Part shown: positions 27,410 to 38,448 of the stretch, piece after piece | How positions within the stretch are numbered: position 1 is the stretch's first letter | Layout: each line of letters opens with the position of its first letter | Origin: Helicobacter anatolicus | GTDB taxonomy: Bacteria > Campylobacterota > Campylobacteria > Campylobacterales > Helicobacteraceae | Assembly (NCBI RefSeq): GCF_021300615.1 | Contig: NZ_JAJTMY010000002.1 | Span: forward strand, 248,001 to 312,000 | DNA length: 64,000 nt | Direction of reading: 5' to 3' | The notes under the pieces: generated by a model | The model's input: the letters and a program-made list of their open reading frames with translations, nothing else | Told to the model about the DNA's origin: nothing | Databases searched by the model: none | Program-made: the position numbers and the translations under genes

Positions 27410-28885
27410 ATGAAAGATATTGTTGAGATTGTTGTTCCTGACACAGTTGGAAAAAAGGGATCTTTATATATTAGAGATAGACTCCAAAGGGTTTTGTACA
27501 GTTTTATTGGACACGAATCTTTTGGGGGAATTTTGTTATTTTTCTGTGTCGTTGTTGCAATGGTTATTGCTAATACCTCTTCTCTTTCTGATAGTTACTT
27601 CAAATTTTGGGAAACAAAAATAGGTTTTTGTGTTAATGAAGTAAATTATTCCATGAGTATTTTACATTTCATTAATGATGTTTTAATGTCCTTATTCTTT
27701 CTTATGGTCGGGCTTGAGATGAAGCGCGAGGTATTATATGGAGATTTGGCAGGATTCAAAAAAGTAAGTTTTTCTATTTTTGCTGCATTGGGTGGAATTA
27801 TTATCCCAATTATCGTTTATATTCTTTTTAATTATAATACAGATGCATCTAAGGGATTTGGCGTAGCAATGAGCACAGATACTGCATTTGCTTTGGGTGT
27901 AATTTTGTTGATGGGTAAAAGAATTCCTTCTGTGATAAAAATTTTTTTAGTAACTTTGGCTGTTGCGGATGATTTGGGTGCAGTGACGGTTATTGCTATT
28001 TTTTATACAGAAGATTTACAAATATTATGGATGATGTTGTCCTGTATTATTATTATGGCATTGATTTATCTTAATTATAAAGATACAAAATTTATTTTCT
28101 TGTATTTTGTTTTTGGAATCTTCTTGTGGATTACTGTTTATAAAAGTGGTATTCACCCTACAGTTGCTGCAGTAATTTTGGCATTTTGTATACCAGGAAA
28201 AACTAAAGTATCTTCTGTTTATTTTGAAAAAATGCTGAAAGAATGGCAAAAACTTGATTTTGATGAAATTCAACAAATGAAAGATATATACACGCAAAAA
28301 AGAGGATTTTTTAAGAAACTAAGTGATGGAGTTAAAAATTTTATTCACCCTAGTACAGAAAAAAAAATTGACATGTATCGAGAAAGTAAATATATTTATA
28401 TTCTTGATAGCATTGGGCGTTATTCTTATGCGGCGCAAAATCCACTTTTAAGAACTGAGCATGCATTGCAACCTATTTGTGCATATTTTATTGTTCCTCT
28501 TTTTGCTTTTGCAAATGGTGGGGTTTTAATTGATCAAGGCATTGATTTTTTGAATAGTGGTATTATGTGGGGAACAATTTTTGGCTTAGTTTTAGGAAAG
28601 CCACTAGGAATCTTAATCTTTGCCTATTTTAGCGAGCGTTTAAAAATTTCTATTCGTCCTAGAGGGTTAAGATATCCTCATGTTTTGGCAGTAGGTTTTT
28701 TAGCAGGAATTGGTTTTACTATGTCTATGTTTGTTTCTGGACTTGCTTATACTGAACAAGAGATGATAAACATATCCAAACTTTCTGTTTTAATTGCATC
28801 TGCTTTGGCAATAATTTTTGGTGTTGTAGCATTGTTTTTTAGCACAAAAATAAAGGAAAATAATGGGGCAAAAAATATTTCTTGA
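27410..28885 (+). CDS. nhaA: Na+/H+ antiporter NhaA, first copy
   Basis: A 491-residue NhaA antiporter, longer than E. coli NhaA (388). Ion-binding residues are intact: the Asp pair in VADDLGAV, the Asp in STDTAFALGV, the histidine in SGIHPTVAAV, and the Lys in LGKPLGI. Extra length comes from an N-terminal extension of about 30 residues and a cytosolic loop of about 85 residues (260-345) that is Lys-rich and much longer than in the second copy. It overlaps the next nhaA gene by 23 bases. Confidence 0.95.
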   Translation: MKDIVEIVVPDTVGKKGSLYIRDRLQRVLYSFIGHESFGGILLFFCVVVAMVIANTSSLSDSYFKFWETKIGFCVNEVNYSMSILHFINDVLMSLFFLMVGLEMKREVLYGDLAGFKKVSFSIFAALGGIIIPIIVYILFNYNTDASKGFGVAMSTDTAFALGVILLMGKRIPSVIKIFLVTLAVADDLGAVTVIAIFYTEDLQILWMMLSCIIIMALIYLNYKDTKFIFLYFVFGIFLWITVYKSGIHPTVAAVILAFCIPGKTKVSSVYFEKMLKEWQKLDFDEIQQMKDIYTQKRGFFKKLSDGVKNFIHPSTEKKIDMYRESKYIYILDSIGRYSYAAQNPLLRTEHALQPICAYFIVPLFAFANGGVLIDQGIDFLNSGIMWGTIFGLVLGKPLGILIFAYFSERLKISIRPRGLRYPHVLAVGFLAGIGFTMSMFVSGLAYTEQEMINISKLSVLIASALAIIFGVVALFFSTKIKENNGAKNIS

Positions 28886-30152
28886 AAAATTATTTTTACG
28901 TTTTTTAAAAAGTGAAACTTTTGGAGGCGTGTGTTTATTTGTCAGTATGGTTTTAGCATTAATTGTAGCTAATTCTAATTTATCTGATTGGTATTTTGAG
29001 CTATGGGAAAAAGAATTTGGTTTTGGCTTTGGAGATAAATTTTTTGGCTTTAGTATTCATGAATGGATTAATGATGTTTTAATGTCATTTTTCTTTTTAA
29101 TGGTAGGTTTAGAAATTAAACGAGAGTTTTTGTTAGGGGAACTTTCTGGGATTCAAAAAGCAGCATTTCCTGTTATTGCTGCAATTGGAGGAATGGTTGT
29201 CCCTGGTTTGATATATTTTACCTTTAATGCAGGGACAGATTCAGTATTTGGTTTTGGAATACCTATGGCAACAGATATTGCCTTTGCTCTTGGAGTGATT
29301 TTAATGCTTGGCAAACGTGTGCCTTTTGCATTAAAAGTCTTTTTGGTAACTTTGGCAGTTGTTGATGATTTGGGAGCGATTATTGTTATTGCAGTATTTT
29401 ATACTTCACAAATTTATTGGAATTATTTATTGATTGCAGTAGGAATTATTGCCTTATTAATTTTTCTTAATAAAATGGGTATTAAAAATCTTATTCCTTA
29501 TTTAATTTTAGGAGTTTTTCTTTGGGTAGTTGTGCATCATAGTGGGATTCATGCTACAATTGCGGCTGTATTATTGGCTTTTTGTGTTCCTTTACAGCCA
29601 AAAGAAAAAAGAGCTGCTTTTGTAAATTTTTTTAAGGAAACGCTAGATAAAATCTATAATAAAACTGATTTAAAAAATGAAACAAAGATTGTAAAAACCC
29701 TTTATAAAAGATCTATAGCGACACAAAGTCCTTTAGAGAGATTAGAGCATATTTTGCATCCATGGAGTGCATATTTTATTATGCCACTTTTTGCTTTTGC
29801 AAATGCAGGAGTAAATATTAGTGGTAATATTGATTTTACAATTGACCATATCTTTTTTGGGGTTTTACTAGGATTGTTTATAGGAAAACCCGTAGGTATT
29901 TTTGTAGTAACTTTTGTTTTTGAAAAACTTGGAATTATTAAAAAACCACAAGATGTTGCTTGGTTTCATATTTTTAGTGCAGGGGTTTTGGCAGGTATTG
30001 GTTTTACAATGTCGATTTTTGTATCTAATCTTGCTTTTGAAAATTTAGAGGCTATAGAATTGGCAAAAATTGCAATTTTGCTTGCATCTTTTTTATCTGC
30101 CATCACAGGTTCTTGCCTATTGTTTTTGTTTAATAAAATAAAAAATAAGTAA
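28863..30152 (+). CDS. nhaA: Na+/H+ antiporter NhaA, second copy
   Basis: A 429-residue NhaA paralogue with intact VVDDLGAI, ATDIAFALGV, SGIHATIAAV and IGKPVGI motifs, so it should be active. The loop before the LERLEHILHPW segment is about 50 residues, shorter than in copy one. The ATG lies inside the end of the first nhaA (23-base overlap), so the two are translated from one message and may form a tuned pair or a hetero-oligomer (inference). H. pylori, as I recall it, has one nhaA at this place. Confidence 0.95.
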   Translation: MGQKIFLEKLFLRFLKSETFGGVCLFVSMVLALIVANSNLSDWYFELWEKEFGFGFGDKFFGFSIHEWINDVLMSFFFLMVGLEIKREFLLGELSGIQKAAFPVIAAIGGMVVPGLIYFTFNAGTDSVFGFGIPMATDIAFALGVILMLGKRVPFALKVFLVTLAVVDDLGAIIVIAVFYTSQIYWNYLLIAVGIIALLIFLNKMGIKNLIPYLILGVFLWVVVHHSGIHATIAAVLLAFCVPLQPKEKRAAFVNFFKETLDKIYNKTDLKNETKIVKTLYKRSIATQSPLERLEHILHPWSAYFIMPLFAFANAGVNISGNIDFTIDHIFFGVLLGLFIGKPVGIFVVTFVFEKLGIIKKPQDVAWFHIFSAGVLAGIGFTMSIFVSNLAFENLEAIELAKIAILLASFLSAITGSCLLFLFNKIKNK

Positions 30153-30156
30153 AAAC

Positions 30157-30166
30157 TTGCTAGAAT
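30157..30166 (+). promoter_or_regulatory. Extended -10 promoter for yajC-secD-secF
   Basis: TTGCTAGAAT immediately after the nhaA stop. The same ten bases occur before tig and rplI, which supports this as a vegetative extended -10 element. Confidence 0.55.
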
Positions 30167-30196
30167 TACAAATCATTTTTTAAGGAGCTTTTAATT

Positions 30197-30469
30197 ATGG
30201 AAAATATGCAACAAATTCTATCTTCACTTCTACCTTTTATCGTTTTGATTTTGATTTTTTATTTTTTTATTATCAGACCTCAAAGAGTGCAACAAAAAAA
30301 ACATAAAGAAATGATTGAGAATCTTAAAAAGGGTGATAAAATTGTTACAACTGGTGGTTTTATATGCGAGGTAGTTAAATCAGAAGAGGGGTTTATCAGT
30401 GTAAAAATTAATGAGGAAACTACAGCAAAAGTTACAAAAGAATATATTGCTTATAAAATTGAAGAGTAA
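30197..30469 (+). CDS. yajC: Preprotein translocase subunit YajC
   Basis: A 90-residue single-span inner-membrane protein: hydrophobic helix at about 9-28, then [15 protein letters not shown] and a small basic domain with the [10 protein letters not shown] motif. It associates with SecDF. AAGGAG precedes the ATG. secD begins 11 bp downstream. Confidence 0.96.
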   Translation: MENMQQILSSLLPFIVLILIFYFFIIRPQRVQQKKHKEMIENLKKGDKIVTTGGFICEVVKSEEGFISVKINEETTAKVTKEYIAYKIEE

Positions 30470-30480
30470 TAAAGATTAAT

Positions 30481-32061
30481 ATGAAGCAAGTTTTTAATTT
30501 TAGATTAATTGTATTTTTATGTGCCGCTTTGTTTGGTATAGCTTTTTCTATTCCTTCATTATTTCAAACACAAGGACCAAGAATTAGCTTAGGATTAGAT
30601 TTGCAAGGTGGACTAAATCTTCTTTTGGAGGTAAAAACAGAGGAAGCTATTAAAGCAAAATATGCTTCTTTGGCTTCTTCTATTGGTTTTGAAGCAAAGC
30701 AAAAACAAGTAATTTTGGATAGATTGCGTGCAAAAGAAGATGGCGTTGTGTTTGATATTATTGATTCTGAGGATGCAAAAACTATCGATATGGTTTTATC
30801 AAAAATTAATGGAATTATCACGCAAAAACAAGAAGATTCTTACAATATTGTTTTTGATGAAAAAGAAATTGGAGAAATTGAAAAAAATGCAGTTTCTCAA
30901 GCAATTTCTACGATCAGAAATCGTTTGGATCAATTTGGACTTTCAGAACCAAGTGTTACACAACAAGGAAAAAGTAATATTTTAGTAGAACTTCCTGGTA
31001 TTAAGACTGCAGAAGAAGAAAATAGGGCAAGGGATTTGATTGCAAAATCTGCACATCTACAGATGATGGCTGTTGATGAGGAGCATAATGCAAGAGTGCA
31101 TACTATGAGTGCACTTGAGGCACAAAAATATGGTGATGTAATTTTACCTTTTGTTGGAGATGATGGTCAAGATTTCGGCAAGATTTTATTAAAAGCAATT
31201 CCCATTCTAGATGGTGATAAATTAACAGATGCGCGTGTAGCTTATGATGAAAATCATCAGCCTGTTGTGAGTTTTAGCTTAGATTCTCAAGGAGCAAAGA
31301 TTTTTGGAGATTTTTCTGGGGCTAATATCGGTAAGCGTATGGCTATTGTCTTAGATGGGAAGGTGTATTCTGCACCTGTGATTAGACAGCGTATTGGTGG
31401 AGGTAGTGGACAAATTAGTGGAGGATTTAGTGTTGAACAGGCAAGCGATTTGGCAATTACTCTAAGAAGTGGGGCGTTACCAGCTCCTTTGGAGGTTATC
31501 GAAAAGCGTAGCGTGGGACCTAGTCTTGGACAAGATAGTATTAGGGCATCTGCGATTGCTTTAATTAGTGGTTTTGTTCTTGTTGTAGGCTTTATGATTG
31601 TATATTATTCAATGGCAGGGGTAATTGCCACTTTTGCATTAGTTGTAAATTTATTTTTAATTATTGCCATTATGTCTATTTTTGGCGCTACTTTGACACT
31701 GCCAGGAATGGCTGGAATTGTTTTGACTGTAGGTGTTGCAGTAGATGCAAATATTATTATCAATGAGCGTCTTAGAGAAGCATTGCGTGCAGGAGAAAAT
31801 GTTATGCGAGCTATCCAGCTAGGTTATGCAAATGCATCGCGTGCAATTTTTGATTCCAACATTACTTCTTTGATTGCATCAGTCCTGCTTTATGCTTATG
31901 GGACAGGTGCAATAAAAGGTTTTGCTATTACTACAGGGATTGGGATTATCGCATCTATTATTACTGCTATTATTGGCACCTATGGGTTTTATCAAGCAAT
32001 ACTGCCAAAAATTGCTAATACAAAATCTTTAAATTTTTGGTTTGGTATAAGGAAAGATTAA
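30481..32061 (+). CDS. secD: Protein translocase subunit SecD
   Basis: A 526-residue Sec accessory membrane protein that uses the proton gradient to help complete protein export. It has an N-terminal transmembrane helix, the [13 protein letters not shown] motif near residue 38, a large periplasmic P1 domain, and a C-terminal bundle of five helices including [19 protein letters not shown]. The ribosome-binding site is weak (AAAGA), consistent with coupling to yajC. The stop overlaps secF by one base. Confidence 0.97.
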   Translation: MKQVFNFRLIVFLCAALFGIAFSIPSLFQTQGPRISLGLDLQGGLNLLLEVKTEEAIKAKYASLASSIGFEAKQKQVILDRLRAKEDGVVFDIIDSEDAKTIDMVLSKINGIITQKQEDSYNIVFDEKEIGEIEKNAVSQAISTIRNRLDQFGLSEPSVTQQGKSNILVELPGIKTAEEENRARDLIAKSAHLQMMAVDEEHNARVHTMSALEAQKYGDVILPFVGDDGQDFGKILLKAIPILDGDKLTDARVAYDENHQPVVSFSLDSQGAKIFGDFSGANIGKRMAIVLDGKVYSAPVIRQRIGGGSGQISGGFSVEQASDLAITLRSGALPAPLEVIEKRSVGPSLGQDSIRASAIALISGFVLVVGFMIVYYSMAGVIATFALVVNLFLIIAIMSIFGATLTLPGMAGIVLTVGVAVDANIIINERLREALRAGENVMRAIQLGYANASRAIFDSNITSLIASVLLYAYGTGAIKGFAITTGIGIIASIITAIIGTYGFYQAILPKIANTKSLNFWFGIRKD

Positions 32062-33032
32062 TGGAAATTTTTAAAAAAGTCAAAATTTTTGATTTTGTGG
32101 CCTATTCGAAATATGGTCTCATTGTCTCAGTTTTTTTAACTCTTGGTGCTTTTGCTTTATTTTTTTTCAAGGGTTTTACACCAGGAATTGATTTTGCAGG
32201 AGGAAGTTCCGCACAAATTCGATATGAAGAAACTGCACCAATTATAGAGATTCGGGAGATTTTAGATACTACCGAAGGTTTTAAGGGGAGTCAGGTTAGC
32301 GAGTATGGTGCGAAGCAAGAAGTGCAGATTAAAATACCTTATAACAATCTTTTAAGTGGAAAAAATCTTAATGTTGTTTTAGGGGATTTATTAAAAGATA
32401 CAGGAAAATTTGAGATTAGAAAACTAGATAGCGTGGGGCCAAAGGTTGGAAACGAGTTAAAGCAAAAAGGGATTTTATCTTTAGTTTTAGCAACACTTGC
32501 TATGATGCTTTATGTGAGTTTTAGGTATGAATGGCGTTTTGCATTAGCTAGTATTGTAGCGTTAGTGCATGATGTAATCATTACTGCTGCTTTTGTGATT
32601 ATTTTTAATATTGATTTAAACCTAGAAGTGGTTGCAGCACTATTAACCCTGATAGGTTATTCAATTAATGACACAATTATTATTTTTGATAGAATTCGAG
32701 AAAAAATGTTGAGCAATAAGAGTAATGATATTATAGAAGTGATCAATGAGGCTATTTCACATACCTTATCAAGAACTTTATTAACTTCTTTAACGGTATT
32801 TTTTGTGGTTCTTACACTTTATCTTTTTGGAGGAGAAAATATTATAGGTTTTTCTTTGCCAATGTTAATAGGTGTAGTGTTTGGAACTTATAGCTCTATG
32901 TTTGTAGCCCCAAAACTTGCAATTTTATTTGGTTTTAATATTCAAGAATATCATGAAAAAGAAATGAAAAAGGCTAAAAAAAGAGAAGAAAAGAAGCGTT
33001 TAAGAGAGATGTATGAAAATGGAAGAGTATAA
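32061..33032 (+). CDS. secF: Protein translocase subunit SecF
   Basis: A 323-residue partner of SecD with six predicted membrane helices, GFTPGIDFAGGSS near the N-terminus and the signature GYSINDTIIIFDRIREK around residue 205. A frame opens eight codons earlier, but the ATG at 32061 has AAGGA at a good distance, overlaps the secD stop (TAATG) and gives the expected length. The last 25 residues form a Lys/Glu/Arg-rich tail. Confidence 0.97.
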   Translation: MEIFKKVKIFDFVAYSKYGLIVSVFLTLGAFALFFFKGFTPGIDFAGGSSAQIRYEETAPIIEIREILDTTEGFKGSQVSEYGAKQEVQIKIPYNNLLSGKNLNVVLGDLLKDTGKFEIRKLDSVGPKVGNELKQKGILSLVLATLAMMLYVSFRYEWRFALASIVALVHDVIITAAFVIIFNIDLNLEVVAALLTLIGYSINDTIIIFDRIREKMLSNKSNDIIEVINEAISHTLSRTLLTSLTVFFVVLTLYLFGGENIIGFSLPMLIGVVFGTYSSMFVAPKLAILFGFNIQEYHEKEMKKAKKREEKKRLREMYENGRV

Positions 33033-33041
33033 GGATAGATA

Positions 33042-35462
33042 ATGGAGTATCAAGCACAAAGTATTGAAAAAAAATGGCAGGATTATTGGGAAAAGGAGGG
33101 AAGTTTTGAGCCATTAGAGGATATGAAACTTAAGAAAAAATACATTTTAAGTATGTTTCCTTATCCAAGTGGGGCAATTCATATGGGACATGTTCGCAAT
33201 TATTGTATCGGTGATGTGATGGCAAGACACTATCGCAAAGAAGGATATAATGTATTGCATCCCATTGGTTTTGATGCATTTGGTATGCCAGCAGAAAATG
33301 CAGCGATTAAGCGAGGGATTCATCCTAAGGGTTGGACATATTCAAATATTGAAGCAATGGATAAGGAATTAAAAACCTTAGGACTTTCTTTTTCTAAAGA
33401 TAGGGAGTTTGCTACCTGTGATACAGAATATACAAAGTGGGAACAAAAATTTTTTATTGATATGTGGAATAAAGGATTGGTCTATCGTAAAAAGGCATTT
33501 TTAAATTGGTGTCCTAATGATAAGACGGTATTAGCAAATGAACAGGTAAATGAGGGGAGGTGTTGGCGTTGTGGCACTGAAATCATTCAAAAAGAAATGT
33601 ATCAATACTATATTAAGATTACAGATTATGCAGATGAACTTTTAAAAGATTTAGAAACCCTAGAAGGACATTGGCCTAATGCAGTTTTGACAATGCAAAA
33701 AAATTGGATTGGCAAATCTGTGGGGTTGGAATTTGGTTTTAAATTAAAACGCTCTTATGATGATTTGGAAAAAATAGAAGTGTTTACCACGAGAGCTGAT
33801 ACGATTTTTGGTGTTACTTATTGCGCTGTTGCTCCAGAACATCCCATTGTAGAAAAAGCATTTTTAAATCTTAATCAAGAAAAAAAAGATAAGATTTTAG
33901 CAATGCGTAAAATGAGTGCTAGAGCAAGAATGATGGGAGATAAAGAAGGGGTGGATTTAGATATAAGTGTGATTCATCCGATTACAAAAGAAGAAATCCC
34001 TGTATGGGCAGCAAATTTTGTTTTGATGGATTATGGCAGTGGTGCTGTAATGAGTGTGCCAGCACATGACGAAAGAGATTATCTTTTTGCAACAAAATAT
34101 AATCTTGCAATAAAAAAGGTGGTTATTAGTGATGAGTTGCCTTACTGTGAAGATGGTGTATTAATTGATAGCGGAGAATTTAGTGGTTTAAGAGGAAAAG
34201 AAGCAAGAGAGAGGATTATTACTTTTTTTGAAGAAAAAAAACTTGGTAAAAAAGTGGTTAATTTTAAATTGAGAGACTGGGGAATTTCTCGACAAAGGTA
34301 TTGGGGTGCACCTATTCCACTTATACATTGTGAGAATTGTGGAATACAAATACAAAAAGAAGAAAATCTTCCCGTGATATTGCCCGATGATGTAGTGATA
34401 AATGGTGAGGGGAATCCGCTGGATAAACACATAAAATGGCAAGAAGATATTTGTCCTAAATGTGGAAAGAATGCAAAAAAAGAAACTGATACGATGGATA
34501 CATTTTTTCAATCTAGTTGGTATTTTTTGAGATATACAACACCTAGTGCTTTATGGAAAAAAGAGCCTTTTAATAAGTCTATGGCGGAATATTGGTTGGG
34601 GGTAGATGAATATATTGGTGGTATTGAGCATGCAATTTTACATTTGCTTTATGCAAGGTTTTTTACTAAAGTTTTAAGAGATTTGGGTTATGTGGATTTT
34701 AGTGAGCCTTTTTCTAATCTTTTGACACAGGGTATGGTTTTAAAAGATGGAAGAAAAATGAGCAAGTCTTTAGGAAATGTTGTAGAACCTAGTGCTATTA
34801 TTGAAAAATATGGTGCAGATACTGCAAGGTTATTTGTTTTGTTTGCTGCACCACCATCAAGAGAGTTAGAATGGATAGATTCTGGTGTGGAAGGCGCATA
34901 TCGTTTTATTAGAAAATTTTATGAAAAAACTGAAATGATTAGTAGGGTTACAGAGATACCAAAAATTTTTGGTAATACTTTAAATAAAGAGGAAAAGTAC
35001 GCACGCAAAAAAGTTTATGAGACTTTACAAAAATCTCAAGATATTTTTAGTAAAAAACAATCAGGGTTTACACTTAACACATTAATTGCTTCTTGTATGG
35101 AAGCCTTTAATGCTTTAAGTGTGCAAAATAATAAAGAAGTTTGGACAGAAGGATATTTTATTTTAAGTAATGTTTTGGAACCTATTATTCCACATGTATG
35201 CTGGGAAATTTCAGAAAAATATTTTCAATTTAGCAATTTTAAACCTATTGAGATAGATATAAAAGCACTGGAGAGTGATAGTGTTGTGATAGCAGTTACT
35301 GTGAATGGTAAGAAGCGTGCAGAAATTGAAGTGCCAACAAATGCAAAACAAGAAGAGGTTTTAGAAGTTGCAAAACAAGGGATACAAAAGTGGCTTGATG
35401 GTGCACAAATTATAAAAGAAATTGTTGTGCCAAATAAGTTGGTAAATTTTGTTGTAAAATGA
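33042..35462 (+). CDS. leuS: Leucyl-tRNA synthetase
   Basis: An 806-residue class I synthetase. The ATP-binding HIGH motif appears as HMGH at 47-50, and KMSKS is near residues 572-576. An editing CP1 domain with TTRADTIFG and the [17 protein letters not shown] stretch lies between them. Zinc-like Cys pairs occur near residue 168 and around 430-470. The last four bases overlap the lptE start. Confidence 0.98.
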   Translation: MEYQAQSIEKKWQDYWEKEGSFEPLEDMKLKKKYILSMFPYPSGAIHMGHVRNYCIGDVMARHYRKEGYNVLHPIGFDAFGMPAENAAIKRGIHPKGWTYSNIEAMDKELKTLGLSFSKDREFATCDTEYTKWEQKFFIDMWNKGLVYRKKAFLNWCPNDKTVLANEQVNEGRCWRCGTEIIQKEMYQYYIKITDYADELLKDLETLEGHWPNAVLTMQKNWIGKSVGLEFGFKLKRSYDDLEKIEVFTTRADTIFGVTYCAVAPEHPIVEKAFLNLNQEKKDKILAMRKMSARARMMGDKEGVDLDISVIHPITKEEIPVWAANFVLMDYGSGAVMSVPAHDERDYLFATKYNLAIKKVVISDELPYCEDGVLIDSGEFSGLRGKEARERIITFFEEKKLGKKVVNFKLRDWGISRQRYWGAPIPLIHCENCGIQIQKEENLPVILPDDVVINGEGNPLDKHIKWQEDICPKCGKNAKKETDTMDTFFQSSWYFLRYTTPSALWKKEPFNKSMAEYWLGVDEYIGGIEHAILHLLYARFFTKVLRDLGYVDFSEPFSNLLTQGMVLKDGRKMSKSLGNVVEPSAIIEKYGADTARLFVLFAAPPSRELEWIDSGVEGAYRFIRKFYEKTEMISRVTEIPKIFGNTLNKEEKYARKKVYETLQKSQDIFSKKQSGFTLNTLIASCMEAFNALSVQNNKEVWTEGYFILSNVLEPIIPHVCWEISEKYFQFSNFKPIEIDIKALESDSVVIAVTVNGKKRAEIEVPTNAKQEEVLEVAKQGIQKWLDGAQIIKEIVVPNKLVNFVVK

Positions 35463-35953
35463 AAAAATTTTTTCTAGCATTGATTTTATTTTTTATGGGG
35501 TGTGGATACTATCCTGTATCGCATTATTCTAAAAAGTCTTTAGGGAATCTTGTTTACGTAGATCTTAGGATAAATCTAGCAAATACAGAGAATTCCGTGG
35601 AGTTAAAGGATAATTTAAACAAAGCGATTGTTGCGCGATTTCAACGAAGGTTGGCAGAAAAAGATCAAGCAGATTCTATAATAAATCTATTTTTAAAAAC
35701 AGCGAGCGATACTTCTATTGCTACAGATACTAATGGTTTTACAACTTTTTATCGCGTAAATGTTGAAATAGTTTTTAATTATGAGAATCGTTTTGGAAAA
35801 AAGGGGGAATTTGTAAACACAGCATATTCTGATTATGCGGTATCTCTTGAAGATCCTTTAATTACTTATTCAAATCGTCTAGAAGCGATTAAGGAGGCGA
35901 GTATTCAATGTATTGATAAATTTTTAGCACAAATGGCTTATGAAGGAAGATAG
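35459..35953 (+). CDS. lptE: LptE-like LPS-assembly lipoprotein
   Basis: A 164-residue lipoprotein: hydrophobic signal with a lipobox and Cys15 (FFMGCG). Size, position after leuS and the mixed alpha/beta pattern fit LptE/RlpB, which plugs LptD in the outer membrane during LPS insertion. LptE sequences are poorly conserved, so the name rests mainly on lipobox, size and gene order. It ends directly before the GGDEF gene with no spacer. Confidence 0.78.
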   Translation: MKKFFLALILFFMGCGYYPVSHYSKKSLGNLVYVDLRINLANTENSVELKDNLNKAIVARFQRRLAEKDQADSIINLFLKTASDTSIATDTNGFTTFYRVNVEIVFNYENRFGKKGEFVNTAYSDYAVSLEDPLITYSNRLEAIKEASIQCIDKFLAQMAYEGR

Positions 35954-37327
35954 ATGATTTTAAGAGATAAATTAAAACTTATTTTTGAAGAATTAAAAAA
36001 AATAGATTCTAGTACACAAGATGAAAAAGTAGAGTATTTTTTAAAATTGCTTTCCAAAAATAAAATTTATTTACAAGAATGCATTTCTCCTCAAGAAAAG
36101 ATGTTGCAAAACTTTGAAGAAAAGAGTTTTTTTTCCGAGATTGCAGAAATACTAAAAACTTATAGTGAAGAAAAAAAGATAGAAACTTTTGAAGATCTTT
36201 ATTATTTATTAAAAGCATTGCTATCAATTCTTAGTGATACAGCTGCTCCAAGAATTAAAAATCGTGACCCTATTTTATTTGATTTATATTTCAATGGTGA
36301 TGCATATAGTCTTAATATTTTAAGGCAAAAATGGGAAAGTATTGCTAATCAAAAAAAACATTCTTTTGTGCAAAGACGTATTGCTTCTATTGTTGCTAGA
36401 TTAATAAATATTACAAAATTTCAACATGAAGCCAGTGTACAAAGATTGGTGAGTATTTTATTAGAAGTTCCTGAAAATATTTCAGATGATAATGTTTTGC
36501 AAGAATTGGAATTGATTTGCGATGATGGTGAAAAGTGGAAAAAAATTTATAATGATGAAAAAGCAAATAGTTTTGTAGATGCAATTAAGAATTTGCAGGA
36601 TACACTAAATGAAAACACGCAAGAAATTGAAGAGTTCAATCAAATGAGAAATAAAATTGTTGAACAAGGTGAGGAGTTTATTGCACAACAAAAAGGAGAA
36701 AATCTCTTAAATATTGCGAATCGATTTTATGAAAAAATCAGTTCTTTGAACCAGTTTATTTATAAAAAAGAAAATCATATTAAAGATTTAAATGAGCAAT
36801 TGTATAAAGTTACAATTTTATTGCAGCAAATGGAAGAAAAAACAAAAATAGATACTTTGACAAAAGTTTATAATCGCTGTTATTTGGAAGAATTATTATG
36901 GAATTGTGAAGCACAATTTATGGAAGAAAAAAATAATTATTCTGTATTGTTTTTTGATATTGATGGTTTTAAAGAAGTTAATGATTATTATGGACATTTA
37001 GCTGGAGATGAATTGCTTAGTAGTTTTGCAGATATTTTGAAAAACAACTCTAGGGCTTCAGATATTATAGGGCGTTATGGTGGAGATGAGTTCTTGATTA
37101 TTATGCCAAAAACTGATTTGAAAATCGCAAAAGATGTAGCTCTTAGAATTTGCAATGCGGTTTCTGAAGAAAAAGTTACTTATCATGATGAAAAATTACA
37201 TTGCTCCACAAGTATTGGTGTTGTAGAGAGAAAAGATTTTGCGACAAAAGAGGAAATGTTAAGAAAGGCTGATGAACTTCTTTATAAAGCTAAGAAGAAT
37301 GGCAGGAATCAAGTACAATGGGAATAG
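35954..37327 (+). CDS. GGDEF diguanylate cyclase, soluble, intact active site
   Basis: A 457-residue protein without membrane segments. The N-terminal two thirds are helical, with a probable coiled coil about 200-290 that may dimerise it. The C-terminal GGDEF domain (about 295-457) keeps the active-site GGDEF at 376-380, the DIDGFKEVNDYYGH metal and substrate segment, and an RxxD inhibitory site (R367, D370). It should therefore make cyclic di-GMP and be product-inhibited. It is placed between lptE and folC, overlaps folC by 10 bases, and shares an operon with csd2-csd1-ccmA. A c-di-GMP link to envelope or shape is inference. Confidence 0.88.
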   Translation: MILRDKLKLIFEELKKIDSSTQDEKVEYFLKLLSKNKIYLQECISPQEKMLQNFEEKSFFSEIAEILKTYSEEKKIETFEDLYYLLKALLSILSDTAAPRIKNRDPILFDLYFNGDAYSLNILRQKWESIANQKKHSFVQRRIASIVARLINITKFQHEASVQRLVSILLEVPENISDDNVLQELELICDDGEKWKKIYNDEKANSFVDAIKNLQDTLNENTQEIEEFNQMRNKIVEQGEEFIAQQKGENLLNIANRFYEKISSLNQFIYKKENHIKDLNEQLYKVTILLQQMEEKTKIDTLTKVYNRCYLEELLWNCEAQFMEEKNNYSVLFFDIDGFKEVNDYYGHLAGDELLSSFADILKNNSRASDIIGRYGGDEFLIIMPKTDLKIAKDVALRICNAVSEEKVTYHDEKLHCSTSIGVVERKDFATKEEMLRKADELLYKAKKNGRNQVQWE

Positions 37328-38448
37328 ACTTAAGGGATTTTTTAGAAAGCAAAGGAGCAGAATATGCCCCCTTTGATCCCAATAGGGCGAAAAATATTTT
37401 TCAAACATTTAGAGATTTTCTTTCCTTGCAATGCTATAAAATTCATGTTATTGGAACAAATGGCAAGGGTAGCAGTGGAAGATATCTTGCTTTGTCTTTG
37501 TTGCAACAAAAAAAGAAAATTTTACATTTTACTTCTCCTCATCTTTTGGATTTTAATGAGAGATTTTATAAAAATGGAGCATTAATTAGCGATGAGGAAT
37601 TAAAAAAAGCTCATGAGTTTTTACAGCAATTTCCAAGTGTGCAAGAGGCAAGTTATTTTGAATATATGACATTTTTAGCATTGGTTTTAGCTCAAGATGT
37701 AGAGTTTTTTATCATGGAAGCAGGACTTGGCGGAGAGTATGATTCTACAAGCTGTATAGAAAGTGATTTAAGTATTTTTACTTCTATAGGTATTGATCAT
37801 CAAGAGCTTTTGGGACAAAGTTTAGAAGAGATTGCTACTACGAAATTAAATGCTATGCAAAAAGTAGCAATTTTGGCTAAGCAAAAAAGTCAAATAGTAG
37901 GGGAAATTGCAAGAAAAATTGCCATAAAAAAGAATGTTAAGCTTATTGAAATTAATCAAGAATATGAAAAAAAATTTCAAAATGTGTTGGAAAAGATTAA
38001 AGTAGGATTTTTACAAGATAATTTTTTAAATGCAATGGTAGCAATGGAGTTTTTAGGCTTTAAGATTCCTTTAGAGCCTGTGGTTTTGGATTTGTGTGGC
38101 AGATTTGAACAAATTGCTAGTAATGTTTTGATAGATGTGGGACATAATGAAGATGCAGCATATGGGCTTCAGAAATGTTTGGGGAATCAAAAAGTTGTGC
38201 TTGTTTATAATTCTTATGTTCAAAAAAATATTGAAAAAATTTTAGAGATTCTAAGAAAAAATATTTTAAGGATTGAAATTTTAGATGTAAATCATCCTAG
38301 AATTATTCAAAAAGAAGAATTGATAAAGATTCTTCAGAAATTGGAAATTCCATTTTGTAGTTTTCAAAAAATTGATACTAGCGAAACATATTTGGTTTTT
38401 GGTTCTTTTAGCGTTGTGGAAACTTTTTTGAAAGGCGGATATGTATAA
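37318..38448 (+). CDS. folC: Bifunctional folylpolyglutamate/dihydrofolate synthase
   Basis: A 376-residue Mur-ligase-like enzyme that adds glutamate to folates. It shows the P-loop HVIGTNGKGSSGRYLA near residue 42, the FTSPHLLDFNERF loop near 75, and the GGEYDSTS segment near 138. It is slightly shorter than typical (about 400-430) with a compact C-terminal domain. It overlaps the GGDEF gene at its start and csd2 by eight bases at its end. Confidence 0.95.
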   Translation: MGIDLRDFLESKGAEYAPFDPNRAKNIFQTFRDFLSLQCYKIHVIGTNGKGSSGRYLALSLLQQKKKILHFTSPHLLDFNERFYKNGALISDEELKKAHEFLQQFPSVQEASYFEYMTFLALVLAQDVEFFIMEAGLGGEYDSTSCIESDLSIFTSIGIDHQELLGQSLEEIATTKLNAMQKVAILAKQKSQIVGEIARKIAIKKNVKLIEINQEYEKKFQNVLEKIKVGFLQDNFLNAMVAMEFLGFKIPLEPVVLDLCGRFEQIASNVLIDVGHNEDAAYGLQKCLGNQKVVLVYNSYVQKNIEKILEILRKNILRIEILDVNHPRIIQKEELIKILQKLEIPFCSFQKIDTSETYLVFGSFSVVETFLKGGYV

